A stretch of 24,699 bases of DNA from Rodentolepis nana (Eukaryota > Platyhelminthes > Cestoda > Cyclophyllidea > Hymenolepididae), in contig UZAE01013252.1 of assembly GCA_900617975.1 (NCBI GenBank), positions 1-24,699 on the forward strand, read 5' to 3'. Position numbers and translations under genes: made by a program. Under the pieces are notes generated by a model. The model ran no database searches. It was not told the origin of the DNA and was given only the letters and a program-made list of their open reading frames with translations. Numbering within the stretch: position 1 is the first letter of the stretch; each line of letters begins with the position of its first letter. This document shows positions 10,185-22,044 of the stretch, one piece after another.

Positions 10185-11002
10185 ATCATATTGCCCCTTC
10201 CTTTTCTCAAATTCGTCATTGCCTTACACGTATACGCTGTTGTTATGGGAAGTGATTTATTTTTTGTATTTTGTTTTAGTCGTTACTTCTGCCTCTTGGG
10301 CTTCTTCTGTTCTGGATCTCATGTTTGACTATGTTGTATTCTCTGTTTTTTCCTTGTTCTCTTCTCATTTTTTGCTGCCGCGCTGCTGTGATAAGTACCC
10401 ACTGTGGAATGTGTACAGATCCTTCTTCCCACTCCTTTTCTAATCATTTTATTCCACTTAAGCTAAACAGACGCGACGGAGATGTTCTATACATATATTC
10501 TATAGTTACTACTATGTACACTGACTAACTAATACGCAAATTCCCACAAACTACTTCTATGCATGATAGTATACGCCACTGCAGGCACATTGTTATTTCT
10601 TTTTAGGCTACAGTTGATCTCTTTTTTGCGGAAGCTGCTGAACTTGCTTCTCTTACTCTCTACACAGCCGATGTACATATGTGAAGAAATGCCCTCCCTC
10701 TCCACTCCCCAAAGTTCTCTGCTATCTACCAAATTGTTTTATCGTTCTCCGCGTTTAAGTCGCTCGGAGATGGCTGTGCTGTTCTATTTTTGCTCTTTTC
10801 TTTCTATTCTTTCCTTAGCTTTGTGCATAATTTGTTGATATAAAACGATTCTCTCTACCTATATTTCTCTCGCTCTATATACTACATTATAATTATAAAT
10901 ATACTCATACGCTCGAGAGTTTTCGTTCCTTACTTCGGGATGATTGATTACAATTTCTTGTTTGCTGTTGATATTAAATGTGAAATGACTCATTTTTCGC
11001 AG
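10185..11002 (+). other. short spacer between KMT2C/D and RNPS1 (3' UTR and upstream signals)
   Basis: Pyrimidine-rich on the plus strand with no coding region. I see no AATAAA. ATTAAA at 10973-10978 lies only 24 bases before the RNPS1 exon and could be a KMT2 polyadenylation signal. TATAAAA at 10839-10845 could be a promoter for RNPS1 or another weak polyadenylation signal. The spacer ends in a clear acceptor, CATTTTTCGCAG (10991-11002), placed four bases before the RNPS1 ATG. Confidence 0.5.
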
Positions 11003-11006
11003 ATAA

Positions 11007-14000
11007 ATGCCTGTTTCTGAGAAAACTTCACGGCGGATATCCAGTGAAAGAGATAGGCGTAGTGGTGTCTCTTCAGCGTTGAAGAGTTCTACTGTGTCGA
11101 AAGCAAAGCGTCCACGCTCACGCTCCTCTTCAAGTTCAGCCTCTTCATCGGACTCTTCTTCAGGATCTTCATCTGGTTCTCGAAGCAGTTCCTCGGGGAG
11201 TAGTTCAAGTAGTATTAGCAGTACCTCTTCAGGTAGCAGTTCCAGTTCTGCGAGTAGCAGGGGTAGCCCCAGAAGGGGTGAGTTTCCTTGAATTAGTTAT
11301 GGTATTTGTTTAATTACCAAATTATTGTACTTTTATTGGTCAGCGCGCGCGTATCGATCCATGATTTTAAAGATTAGGCACGCTGGCTAATCTACAGTTA
11401 GGTTTTTGGGTTTACTTGGCTTTTCGAAATAGGTAGATATTTTCTGGTGACTATGCCTTTATTTCCTAAAAAATGGCTTTCAATACCGTTAAAATTTACT
11501 GTCTCTGTATTCACTTCCCTGCAATACACCCGAATGGTTCAAGAATGTGGTTGTCTGCTTATTCCATCCATTGCCGATTGCAGGTCAAATATTTTCCCAG
11601 AAGCTCTCATGCACCACTAACCGATACATCCGCTTTTATTCCTTACAGGAAAACCCTCAGATAGCAGCAGAGCACTGCATACTAAGCGAAAGCCAGAACC
11701 CGCTGCCCCTGCCAAATCTTTCCGAGGAGATGAAAGGAGGGATCCAGTACCAAGAAGAAGATCTCCCTCACCACGTATGCTTGTCTACTCTTTTTGTGAT
11801 CAATGACACTAACATTTAATGGTTATATCATACATATTTACTCAACTTTAGATGCTCGTGTAGGTCGAAATGGCCGTGATGAAAGAACCCGCTCGAATAA
11901 ACGCTCACCTTCGCCTCGTGAGTTGCTTTTTTATCCTCCAAGCCTTTCGTACAATTACCTTTCTGATTCCATATTTTTTCAACTAGGTTACAAGGGTAAC
12001 AGACCACGGCCTAGCTCTCGTGGCAGGGACGGTAAATCTTCGACAAAAAGAGATTCGCCTAGTAGGTTTTTATTCAAATCCTTAGTTTCTTTCATCATTG
12101 AATTGATTTCCCTTATTGAAAACTTTTATACGAAGAAGTTCAGTAATTCGTGATAAATCAGGACTGCTATATACGTTTGCTTTTTACAACCTCAGGTAGA
12201 TTTATAATCAAAATGATCATTTTTATTTTACTTAAATATTTATTTAGGTAAATTAATTTCTATATAGACATAAAATTAAACTATATTCTCATTATAAAAG
12301 TGTGCACGTTCCAATTCTAGTCATTGGTATAGGAAAAATTACTTTTTAATCGCTTGAAAGGGTTAAAAATTCTATCTGGTTAATTGGTCTTTATTTGACA
12401 ACATAACAGAGTTCGCTTAAAATCAATTCCAACTATGCACGAATGGTAATACGTTTTCCAAGAGTGACAAAATTCTGAACTTCTGAGTTAGTAAGCATTA
12501 ATTACTTCAACACCATAGTTCTGTTATATGTAATATGGTGGCATCGAAGATCTAATATATTACAGCTCTCTTCTGCCAGTTAAGCAAACGAGTACACTTT
12601 ACATAAAACTTTAAAAATGTCACAAATTTCTTCTGGGGAATTTTCAGATCAATGGATTCTAATTTACGAAGTGATTCATTTATGTCGCAATAGAGTACCT
12701 TATATTTTGGATTGAATATGTTGTAATCTCTTTCGAAATAATTTAGTCAAAACATACTTAGAATAGTTGGGTGGCGTTGGCAGAGCCCGGTTTCGTATCT
12801 TCTGTTCTCGTTCAGAATAGCATTCACTACTTCCGTCAACGGGATTTCGTGGGTTGTTCTCTGGACAATGTAAGGAAAATTGTGCGAAAACAATGATTTC
12901 CATGCTCCATGGCCCAGTTCCATTTTTGTTTGCTTTATGGAATGCCTATAATAGTGAAACTTTTGGGCTTGCATTAACCTCTTGACTTCGTACTACTTTG
13001 CAGATCCAGTGTTGCATAAAAAGCCGTGTGGAGACGAAAAGGACCTTCCCTCGAATGATAAGACTCTACCAAAGGCGACTCAACCACCTTGTAAGTTTTC
13101 AGTCTTATTATTAAATAATTTCATTGGTTTAATTAGTTTAATTGAAGGCACATACCAATGTTGACTAGTGCTAGTATCAAGTCTTTTGCGTTCATTCAAC
13201 TATCAGTCTTGTACCACCTGTTGTGTTGTTCTTTTGCATTAATGTTTTGAAGATGAACTCTTATGCTTTGGCCACAGTTTGTTTCGTTTCGTTTGGTTAA
13301 CCTAAAACTAATTAATGTATTTATCAAAGATGCGAGTTGATCATGTATGAAGAGGTAGGAAAATAGTGAATTTCGTTGAATCTGTGCTGTGGTAGGCTTT
13401 GAAGTCTATTGAGCCTACATTTCTAGAAGCATGTTTCTGAAACACGTTCCAGTGAACGTTGCTTTGTCTTTTTGTTTTCTTATTATCTATTTCTAACTTG
13501 TTTTATTACGTGAAGGTATGCTTTGGAAACACCCAAGGTTTGAAATAATTAGTTGCTGATGTATTTATTTACAGGTAGCGCGATCTATTAGCAACTGTAT
13601 GCGCAAAATTTCCCTTTATGTTAATATCCTGGCATCGTCAAATTTGCTTATTCCACTTTTGGTGGAACCCCTTTGATTAATGGATAACTATGGCTTCACA
13701 ACAAAGATGTCCAATATAAGTCGATTTGGATCGGGAGGTGGACATATGGGTGCATTTATAATACGTTGCCACTCATTTGTAACTGGCTTTATCTCCATAT
13801 TAAGACTAGTTAGTTGAGATTGATTTTTCTCCCGGTTCGTTGCAAAACATTCTTCTCTCATGTCTCGATACAAAGTGGCTGTTCCTTTATGTCCTAAACT
13901 GTTTCGTTGCGTTACGTTCATATTTGCTATTCGGAACACTTGCCTCAATAGATTTATATAATTAGGAAGTTCTTATTGAAGTTTTACACAAATCAAAGGA

Positions 14001-17000
14001 AGTGCTACTTATATTAATTAACAGTTGATTCATAGCTCGATGGAAAATGTATTCTAGAACAACTTTCAAAGAGGATTGAGACCATCGCATAAATTAAACA
14101 GACTTCCAATATTTTAATGCTTTAATTTTTGTTATTTTTATTACTTTACATAACAAAAGGCCGTTTTCATTCACTGAATGATTGTATTTGTGCATATTAA
14201 CTGCAATTTGCTGGTTATAAAACCCTTCCTCTTCTCATTGTTCTCACTCAGTCATAAATTCAACAATGTACAGTGGTTTGTTATTACCCTTAACAACACA
14301 CAAAGAGCAAGAGAAGCTTATTATGAAATCATCATTTCATTTCTTCAATTTGGCTAGAATGGATTCCAGATTCTGTGTTGTTCGAAAAATAAACTAGAAG
14401 CAATTAATCCTCTTCTTTTTCGCTGCTTCCTCCAGTTTTCTGCAATATCTCCCCNNNNNNNNCCCCCCCCCCCCCCCCCCCCCCCTCCTACTGAATAATC
14501 ATTGGTTGTTTTCTTCTGTTAAACTATTGATGTTTTCTCCCTGCTCTCAAGTTCGTATATGGGAGGTTGTGTAGTGAGCGCACAGATTTGCATGTGATTG
14601 ACCTCATAAGCTGTATATTCTCTTTTAGATCTTTCCCAGGGAGAACAGAGCAAGGCGACGGTAGACAAGAAGTCGGAAAAGGAAGAGGCGAAAAAGACTG
14701 AATCTGCATCGACTAAATATCAAGCGGAAAGGGATTCCTTGCCCAATACGAATGGTAGTAAGACTCGAGAACCAGCTGGGGAGAAAAAGATCCCACTTGA
14801 AGATGGTGAAATTAGGGAGGAGAAAAAAGAGCGTCGAGAAAAGGTGATTGCTTCGGAATCGTCTATAAAGGACTTGACAGCTATTGAAGTTTCAAAAGAA
14901 GTAAAAGAGTCTTCGAAAGCCACGGATATCGCTTTGCCCGAATTCACCAAAATCCAGGTGACGAAACTCTCGAGAAATGTCACCCAGGTATTCATTTCAA
15001 TTTCAATATATTCGCATAAATTATTGTATCAAGACACAACAACAAAGTTTAAAACTTTCTTTCTGAAAGAGTAACGATTTCTTTGGATCTCTTTTCTTTA
15101 TATTTACTTAGCTTCATATATAGAATTAATGCAAATCGAAATAGATCAGTACTACTCCATTAACACTTAACTAAACTGTGATGATAATCAGATAACCTTT
15201 TGTATTAATTTACAGTGCGTTTTTTCCCGTGTACCTATTTATTTAAATGATTGGTAACTTTCATTGCAGTCTGACCTATTTGGGACGAATATTTAATCTT
15301 GTAATGTATCTTTTTTTGACAACAATATCCTATAAAGAAAACGAAACCTGTTCGATATTTTATTTCATCATTAAGACGCAAGTATAAAATTCCCTCTTAC
15401 GAAGAATTGATAAATTCTCGAGTTCGTAAACGTGGGAAGCCGTTGTTAAATTATTGAATCACTGTCGCATTGGAGGATCTTTATACTAATCAGACATATT
15501 CAACCTTTTGTTTGTGCTCTTCAGGCTCACATCCGCGAAATCTTCTCGACCTGGGGTCAAGTGAAGTTGGTGGATATGCCTGCAGACCACAATCACCCAG
15601 AGTTTCATCGAGGTTACGCCTACATCGAGTACACCAATTCTAAAGCCGCCTCTGATGCAGTTAATTACATGAATGGGGGACAAATTGATGGCCAAGAAGT
15701 CAACATCATGGAGGTACTGCCTCATGCGTCCTCAGCACGTGAAAGGCGTCGTTCGAATGAACGACAACTCCCATCAAAACGTCGGTCAATCGAACGACAG
15801 ATTTCGCCTAGACGCAGGCATAATCAGTATGTATTTGAATATATTTTTTAATTTTTCGAAAGATTTGTTGAACTTAAATGCTTAAGTTTGTATTTAATTT
15901 ACAAACATGGAGGCCTTGCTTTCCAAATAACATTGGTCAACGATTTTGCTTAGTGCCTTTTTCTCGTCTTAAGATATTTAAAACCTTTGTGCTCCTCTGG
16001 TGTGCTATTTGATTAAGTGTGTTTGAGTTAAAGACTCTTCGTTGCTACGTATTTTCGTAATAAAACGTGGCAAAAACAATTTCTGAATCAGTTGATGTAG
16101 AAATGAATTATAGGGTATATTGTATCAATCTCATCTTCATATCTGAAGAATTGTCTGCATAGACTATGATTACTAGTGATTTAATTTATTTTACCCTAAG
16201 AAATGTGTGCCTCCTTAGCCGTATTCGATGATGCGGATGCTCAACGTATTGTTATTGATGTAAAATTCTTAGAACCAAATGGAGTTTTTCATTTGATTAG
16301 TACATCGATTTAAACACCATTTGTGCAAGGGAAGCAAAGGTTTTCAATTCAAGGCTGATGTGGTTTGGTTTTAGCCACGCATTTTACGTAATTAACGGAA
16401 TTCTTAATCATATTTAGGAATCTGACTTTCAGGAACATCAATATATTCCATAGCATGCCTTGTCTGTGCTGTGGAATGTTACAGTTGTTTCGATGTCTAC
16501 CTATGTACAACTAGTGAACGGAGTGGTACCAAATTATTTGTATAAGGCGTTTCCCTTCACTCTTTACCCCATACCCCCTACCTGTCATTCCCTCTCATTT
16601 TTTGCTTGCCTTTAGGGGCCGACGTTTGGGTCACGATGATGCCAGCCTGTCACGTTCTCGCGACTATACTGTAGATCGTCGTGGTGGCGTTGGTGGTGGC
16701 GCTGGCGCTGGCTACCATCAACGCAGCGGTCGCTCACCCCACTCTCCAGTACGCCCTTCTCGTAACAGTCCCTTTGCATCACGTTCTGCTGGATGCGGTG
16801 AAAATCATAGTGAGGTTGGTGTAAACCGTTCTCCCCTTCATGCTCCTTCTGCTCAAACCCAACCGACGAATTCTGGAGGAAATACTAATCCCAGCAGCAA
16901 TGTAGCTGTCAGTAAAGCTGGGGCGGATGCTGCTGCAGGCTCATCGCGCTATCGCAAACCTAGTAAGTTGTTTATGCAAACTTAATACCTTTCAAATGGA

Positions 17001-20000
17001 AATATTGTTGTTATCGCTGGCGTATAGATTAAAGCATGAAATAACTTTATTTGTATTTGTGAAGATTGATCCATAGTCCAAGGAATTTGCAAATCAATAC
17101 TACTTTTTCTTCACATTGAAGACATCAACACTTTGGTACACAAAAGGTTTGAGAAGTTGTAGGCTTGAGCTCATTGCGCTGTGTTGCAGTCAAATCTGTT
17201 AATCACACGCTTTTCATGATTGAACTTATCTTTATCAGCCATGCCATGGTTATTTTATGCATTTTATCATCGCAAAAGGCATCTGAACACAAGAAATACG
17301 GGGTTTAAGAATGTGGGGGGGGGGGACTGTCGAGTTTGTAGCATAAAACAAAATCACTACACCAAATTGTCAATTAAAATTTAGTCTTTGGACTTGGGTT
17401 TTACTCTCTTCGTTCTTGGAATACAGATTTTAAGGTTAGTTGATGAATCTTGGTGGCTGGTGAGCCACTATAGATACATTTTAAGTCGAATGGCTAATAT
17501 TAATGGATGGTAGAAGCCGACGACGTTCTAACGTTTGAGCTCTTCCTGACTTACGTATACTGTTAATGTTTCTTATCCAACATCCCCACTGACGTTAATA
17601 TTTTTTAACTTTAAAATTTTATATTGTTATTATTATTATTTAATATCCTTTTTTGTGATAAGCGACTGGAGTCCGTTAACTCAGTAACAAGTAATAAAGA
17701 AGAAGTGTTAGATTCGAAGAGAGTTATGTCATTTGATTTTGAGTTCGAGTTGTATATTGTATGCTAAATGATTGATTTATTTATCAAAATCCATAGTTTT
17801 TGATTTGTCCCCAATCCCACCAGTAATCGCCAACTGCGGAATGAATACCGTCTTGTAGTATAATGTAGCATTAAGATTAAATGCGAATTTGAATATTCTA
17901 GTCTATGATGTTATTTTTAAATAAGATAGTCCATTGCTACGCTCATTCTCAAAGTTAATGTCCTTTACAATTATTATAAAACTAGAATTTAATCTAGTAT
18001 AATTCAGGAATTTTCTTTTACGGAATCCGTTTTTCTGTTAATGATTTTCTATTCTCACATATAGGAGGGAGGTCTTGTTTCTGCTTTGGTTTTCCTCAGT
18101 ATGTAGCCTCGACCATAATTCACTGCGTACCGTCAAGCCAATTAGTTCAATTGAATTCAACTATTTCCTTTGTGTTGAGCTCATATTCACTGCGAATCCT
18201 CGTTAGATTTGTCGCTTTGTACATCACACACTCACATATAGTGTTGATGATTATTTAGATTAAAGAAATTTTGCTCCCACTCTTCTACTATTGCATTCCC
18301 ACGTTAGCTTTGAACTCATCAAAGTTAAGCTATCTGCCTGACTATAAAGATAAGCATGCAATCTGGGTGGGGAGATTTTCTGCGCTACTATCGCTCACTC
18401 CCACCACATCCGTTTCCGCTGTTCCTCGCCTCAATACCGAAAAAGCAGCCAGGGAGTAGTGTTGGGTTGATAACCTCTGGTTGGTTTTATGCCCCCCTCC
18501 ATCTTGCTCATGCGCTAGATTTGCATAAATAAATGTCCGCACACTCTTCCTACCTGTTCATTCATTTAATGTTTGTTGGCTTGGGCTCTAAACCCTCTCA
18601 ATACTTCTCTCTCTCTCTCTCTCTCTCTCAATAAAGCCTCCCTTACGTACACCCGAGCTGGCCTAGCTTTGCGATTGCAGCTTTACTGCAACTACATCCA
18701 CGGGCAGCAACTGCAGCAGTTGCGGGGTATGCTGCTCTTGCTGCAGTAATGTTGTATTCATTTTATGTCCCCGTGTGCGCTACTACGCACGCACAGCCAA
18801 GCTAATACTGCGGTGGACACACTGTAGGCTCGATTCGCGTTCGTGTGTGTGTATGGGTTATATGGCTTGGGACGACTGTCTGGTATGTATATATTCTGCA
18901 AGTTCTGCTGCTGCTGCCACGCGTTACTCCAGTACGAGCGCCATGGTGGCCGAGTACTGAAGAAGTAAAACAACAGGGTTGGTCACTTGGTTGCCTGGAA
19001 GTTTTTTGTGTGTGTATATTTTAATGCCATTTCGCTCCCTTTACGAGTTTTGAGTTTACAAATGGATTAAGTACTATTCTAACTGATTGTAATTAATAAG
19101 GGCTTATGCTTTCTGTGCAAAGCCGCTGTTTGGATGCTTGAATTTGGTACTGTAGCTGATGGACCCTTTTGTCTGAATTTGTTTGATTAGTCTTATGCAA
19201 TGTTTGGATATTTTTATTAATTTATTCATCACGTTCGAAACATAATATTTGTTAGGTCCTAGGGTCGGAATACTTTTCTTTTTAACTCAGTGTTGGTAAA
19301 TTCCAAATCATTAGCGTTTCAACTATATTAAACTTGTTTATTATTTATATCAAATGGTAGCCTTTATGATAGTTATCATTAGCCCTTTAGTTGACTTCGA
19401 GCTTCACAGAGGGGAGGAGCATCAAAGTCGCAAAAAGTCGAAGGAGGGGGGCAGTAGAGTGATTCACAGATGTAAGAGAGAAAGATACAAAGGCAGAGGA
19501 AAAAATTTAAGTAATGTGCTGTGGTGATGGTTGAATTTGGTGTACAGTGGGGCCATGGTAGTTTGAAGTGGGAAGTCAATTTCCGATTTGTAGACTATCT
19601 TGCCATATGAGTATACCCTGCCCAGGTTGCACCGTGTGGAGGTAAGTCTATCTCATCAACATCTTGAACACACGAAACACAACGTGTGTTGCGTTTGATG
19701 TAGGTTGTGATGATAATGATGTCACTGCCACAGAGCTCAATCATTAAGTACGGCTTTCAATTCAACCAATTCCTATCGAGATCATTAAATCTCTTCCATT
19801 CGTCGTATTTTCGAATAAACTCCATGCTTATTAGTGATTTCATTACTAATAAAGTCCCATATGAATTGCATCTTACGCGCTTGTGTTTATCCGGAAATCG
19901 TCTTCTTTGAAACAATTTTTTGTATTTCATTGTCGTTCCTACCTCAAAAGAATCTAAGCAATTAGACATAGCGCATGTAACAAATTACAATGGAAATTGG

Positions 20001-22044
20001 CAAAGTGGGATGATTCAAGTTGTCGGAGTGGTAAACGAAGGGCTTATGAATGGGAAAGTCTTATCATGTGATAACTTTTTTCATGCGTTTAATGTGACTA
20101 TGTTACTGAAATTTTAACTATTTTTGGGCGTTTACGTAGTAATGAATTCAAGCCGGAAACCGTTCATCTCTTGAAAGAAATTACTCCCTTTATGAAATAA
20201 GTTGGGTTAGGCTTTGGCATTTGAGGGAGTTAAATTTTCAAGTCCAATAATTATCAATTTCCAAATTGTGAGTGTTCCATAGCTCATCTCAGGTAAGGAG
20301 GTAACGGCATGGGGCCCTTCTAATGACTAACTAGAATTCTGCGGTTCATTGAGTATGCGCCTGTGAGCTAGTTAATCGCTTCGTACTCTGTGGGGGGAGG
20401 GGGAGGAGCAATAATTAAATTATGTTCACCCTATTATTTTAAATATTAGCTGTATATGGCTTACCTTCTATCGTCAATATCACAATAATGGCATCGATGG
20501 TATAACTGTGAAAAAGTTCTACCGCATAACCCCTATTCCCAATAGAACTCCAGACTGGTATCATTAATTATACTTAGTATACTTCGTGTATGATTGCTTG
20601 GAACCAGGCTGCCGTAGCTATAACTTCAATTCCACTGTCGACATCTAATTAAGCGTTTGTTGCCACAAGTCAATAACTAATTAATTGTGATGTGCATTTA
20701 TCTCTACCACTAAATTGTATAATTTCATTTGGAAAATGCATTAATTCACATTGCTTGTTTGCTTATCAATTTTTTCGTTACTGGCAGATTAATAGCTAGA
20801 CTAATTCCCCCTTCATCTAGATTGCCGATTTTCTTATTTTATATCTGAAGTTTGTCTTCTCAAATGTGGTCATTTGAAAATGGAGCATTGATAGAATCTC
20901 CCCGAGGATTTATGCCGAAATGCTGGTTGAGAACAAAGAAGTGTTCGTTTTCTGATCGCTTTTTAAGTTGCATTTTGTGCAAAAGTTTACTTCCTCTCTT
21001 CCATTCGTATCAGGTTCGACTTTTCACATATTTTTGGGACATTCATATTACTTGTTCAAGTAAGGCTTTGGCTTAGGGTTTACTCACTTTCCTATTAACT
21101 TTGGTTGACAAAGTACAAAAATTTTGTTCCACAGCTTGACTTTCAGATGCAGCTGGAATTAATTATGGGAAGGGTTGTATTAGAACATAGTCCTTAAGAT
21201 TTGGTTAGTTAAAAACAGTTTAGAGTTGTTGTTTGGCTTTCAGGGTCTTACTTTTTCTATTTATTGCATTTATAGCATTGGGTTTTCCTAATCAGTGGTT
21301 CTAGCTATGCGTTTCAGTGTATAAGAAATAGAAAGGTGTGTCATGTACGCCTTGCGAGGAGTACTGGCCTATGTTAAAGCTATACATTGAACCAGGTTCT
21401 TTGTGTGGGTTGTATTTAAGGGAGGCCAGTGGTGTAGTGAAAGGTGAGATTTGCAAAAGATTATATTCCCCTATCCTTCGTTTTGCACACTATCTGCAAA
21501 TTTCAATTTGAATGGTTTAAGGCTAAGTAAAAGGAGTTCTTTTGGAGCTTATTGCTGTTGGCCTGGTTTTTGAATTATTGAGCTCGGTTTACTTTATCTT
21601 CAAGGCCCTCTACCGAAACGCGATAGACGCTCAAGAAGCCCACTTGATTCCACTCGGCCGAAAACTACTGGTGGTGGTGAGTCTAAACTATCTGAGCAGA
21701 TGAAAGACACCACATCACGCCCACCGCAACGTGCCACCAGTCGTGGTGGCGTCGGTGGAAGACCAACGATGTCTAGACGCCGTCGCACATCAACTTCCAC
21801 ATCAAGTGGATCTTCTTCAGCGACTTCATCCGCCTCATCGTCATCATCAGGAAGTACTTCCAGATCGTCCAGCTCTTCATCTAGAAGCTCGAGATCTAGA
21901 TCATCAACGAGACGTCGTGGACGTCGCGGTGATGCTGGCTGGCGTGGTGGTCGTAGAGGTGACAGCCGTGGTGGCGGTCGTGGTCGTCGTGGCCCCTCCT
22001 CGCGTTCGCGTTCCCGTTCCGGCCCTCTTCGTTCACGCAGATGA
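11007..22044 (+). CDS. RNPS1: RNA-binding protein with serine-rich domain 1 (RNPS1), nine exons
   Basis: Coding exons: 11007-11277, 11649-11774, 11852-11917, 11987-12061, 13004-13090, 14629-14987, 15525-15826, 16616-16962 and 21605-22044. All have GT-AG borders and join without a frame break into 690 residues. The introns after exons 1-5 are phase 1, then phases 0, 2 and 1. Exon 1 is a Ser-rich tract as in human RNPS1. Exons 2-5 encode RS/RD and Lys-Pro-rich linkers, and exon 6 is charged. The single RRM (about 315-394) has RNP2-like IQVTKL, IFSTWGQVKLVDMP, RNP1 RGYAYIEY (357-364) and GGQIDGQE. It is split by intron 6 at NVTQ|AHIREIF. Exons 8-9 add Gly- and Ser-rich sequence, a second poly-Ser block and an RGG/RS tail. 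RNPS1 is a nuclear splicing activator and peripheral exon-junction factor, and its RRM binds SAP18 and Acinus (ASAP complex). Human RNPS1 is about 305 residues, so this protein is unusually long. Further small in-phase exons in the long introns cannot be excluded. Confidence 0.88.
12062..13003 (+). other. RNPS1 intron 4
   Basis: A 942-base AT-rich intron. The donor is A|GTAGGT and the acceptor TACTTTGCAG|AT. The alternative donor four bases downstream would bring a stop into exon 5, which fixes the choice. Nothing else is recognised inside. Confidence 0.7.
13091..14628 (+). other. RNPS1 intron 5
   Basis: A 1538-base AT-rich intron with a consensus donor T|GTAAGT and acceptor TATTCTCTTTTAG|AT. 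It contains the poly-C tract and assembly gap at 14455-14485. An 86-residue minus-strand open frame (13948-13688) resembles nothing I know. Confidence 0.7.
14455..14485. other. assembly gap in a poly-C tract
   Basis: Eight undetermined bases (14455-14462) follow CCCC and run into 23 consecutive C residues (14463-14485). The true length of the homopolymer is unknown. It lies inside RNPS1 intron 5 and does not affect coding sequence. Confidence 0.95.
14988..15524 (+). other. RNPS1 intron 6 (splits the RRM)
   Basis: A 537-base phase-0 intron with donor CAG|GTATTC and acceptor TTGTGCTCTTCAG|GCT. It separates the first beta strand of the RRM from helix 1. No other feature is seen. Confidence 0.75.
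15827..16615 (+). other. RNPS1 intron 7
   Basis: A 789-base phase-2 intron. Donor CA|GTATGT was chosen because the alternative GTATTT at 15831 would make exon 8 run into a stop codon after seven codons. The acceptor is GCTTGCCTTTAG|G. Nothing else is recognised. Confidence 0.7.
18606..18629. repeat. (TC)12 microsatellite
   Basis: Twelve perfect TC units on the plus strand in RNPS1 intron 8, followed by AATAAAG. Confidence 0.97.
19337..19649 (-). repeat. SINE-like repeat, copy B
   Basis: This matches copies A and C over their full length and is antisense to RNPS1 inside its intron 8. The A-rich tail lies at the low-coordinate end (TTTATTATTTATAT on the plus strand). The head ends in AGACTTACCTCC when read on the minus strand, exactly as in copy C. 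On the plus (RNPS1 sense) strand this head reads GGAG|GTAAGT at 19638-19647, a consensus splice donor. I found no convincing target-site duplication. Confidence 0.8.
19828..19852. repeat. short hairpin
   Basis: TTATTAGTGAT and ATTACTAATAA flank a TTC loop, giving an 11-base stem with one G-T type mismatch. It lies 180 bases downstream of SINE-like copy B in RNPS1 intron 8. Its function is unknown. Confidence 0.5.

Larger units (their letters stand above)
16963..21604 (+). other. RNPS1 intron 8 (4.6 kb)
   Basis: Donor A|GTAAGT and acceptor TTACTTTATCTTCAAG|GC, phase 1. It contains an 11-G run (17315-17325), a (TC)12 tract (18606-18629), a locally GC- and CpG-richer stretch (about 18280-18960) and a perfect 7-1-7 palindrome CAACTGCAGCAGTTG (18708-18722). 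It also holds SINE-like copy B (19337-19649) and a small hairpin (19828-19852). Reading through the donor from exon 8 gives only six more codons before a TAA. No further RS-type exon is visible. Confidence 0.65.

Noticed and set aside
13688..13948. 86-codon minus-strand open frame in RNPS1 intron 5
   Set aside because: No recognisable motif, no clear ATG start and no supporting signals. It could be a decayed fragment, but I cannot support a gene.
18758..18973. Minus-strand open frame with a QQQQ run in the GC-richer part of intron 8
   Set aside because: The Gln run reflects local CTG/CAG repeats; no start context or homology is visible.
19757..20117. Open frames on both strands in RNPS1 intron 8
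   Set aside because: Neither peptide resembles a known family, and there are no splice or polyadenylation signals to support them.
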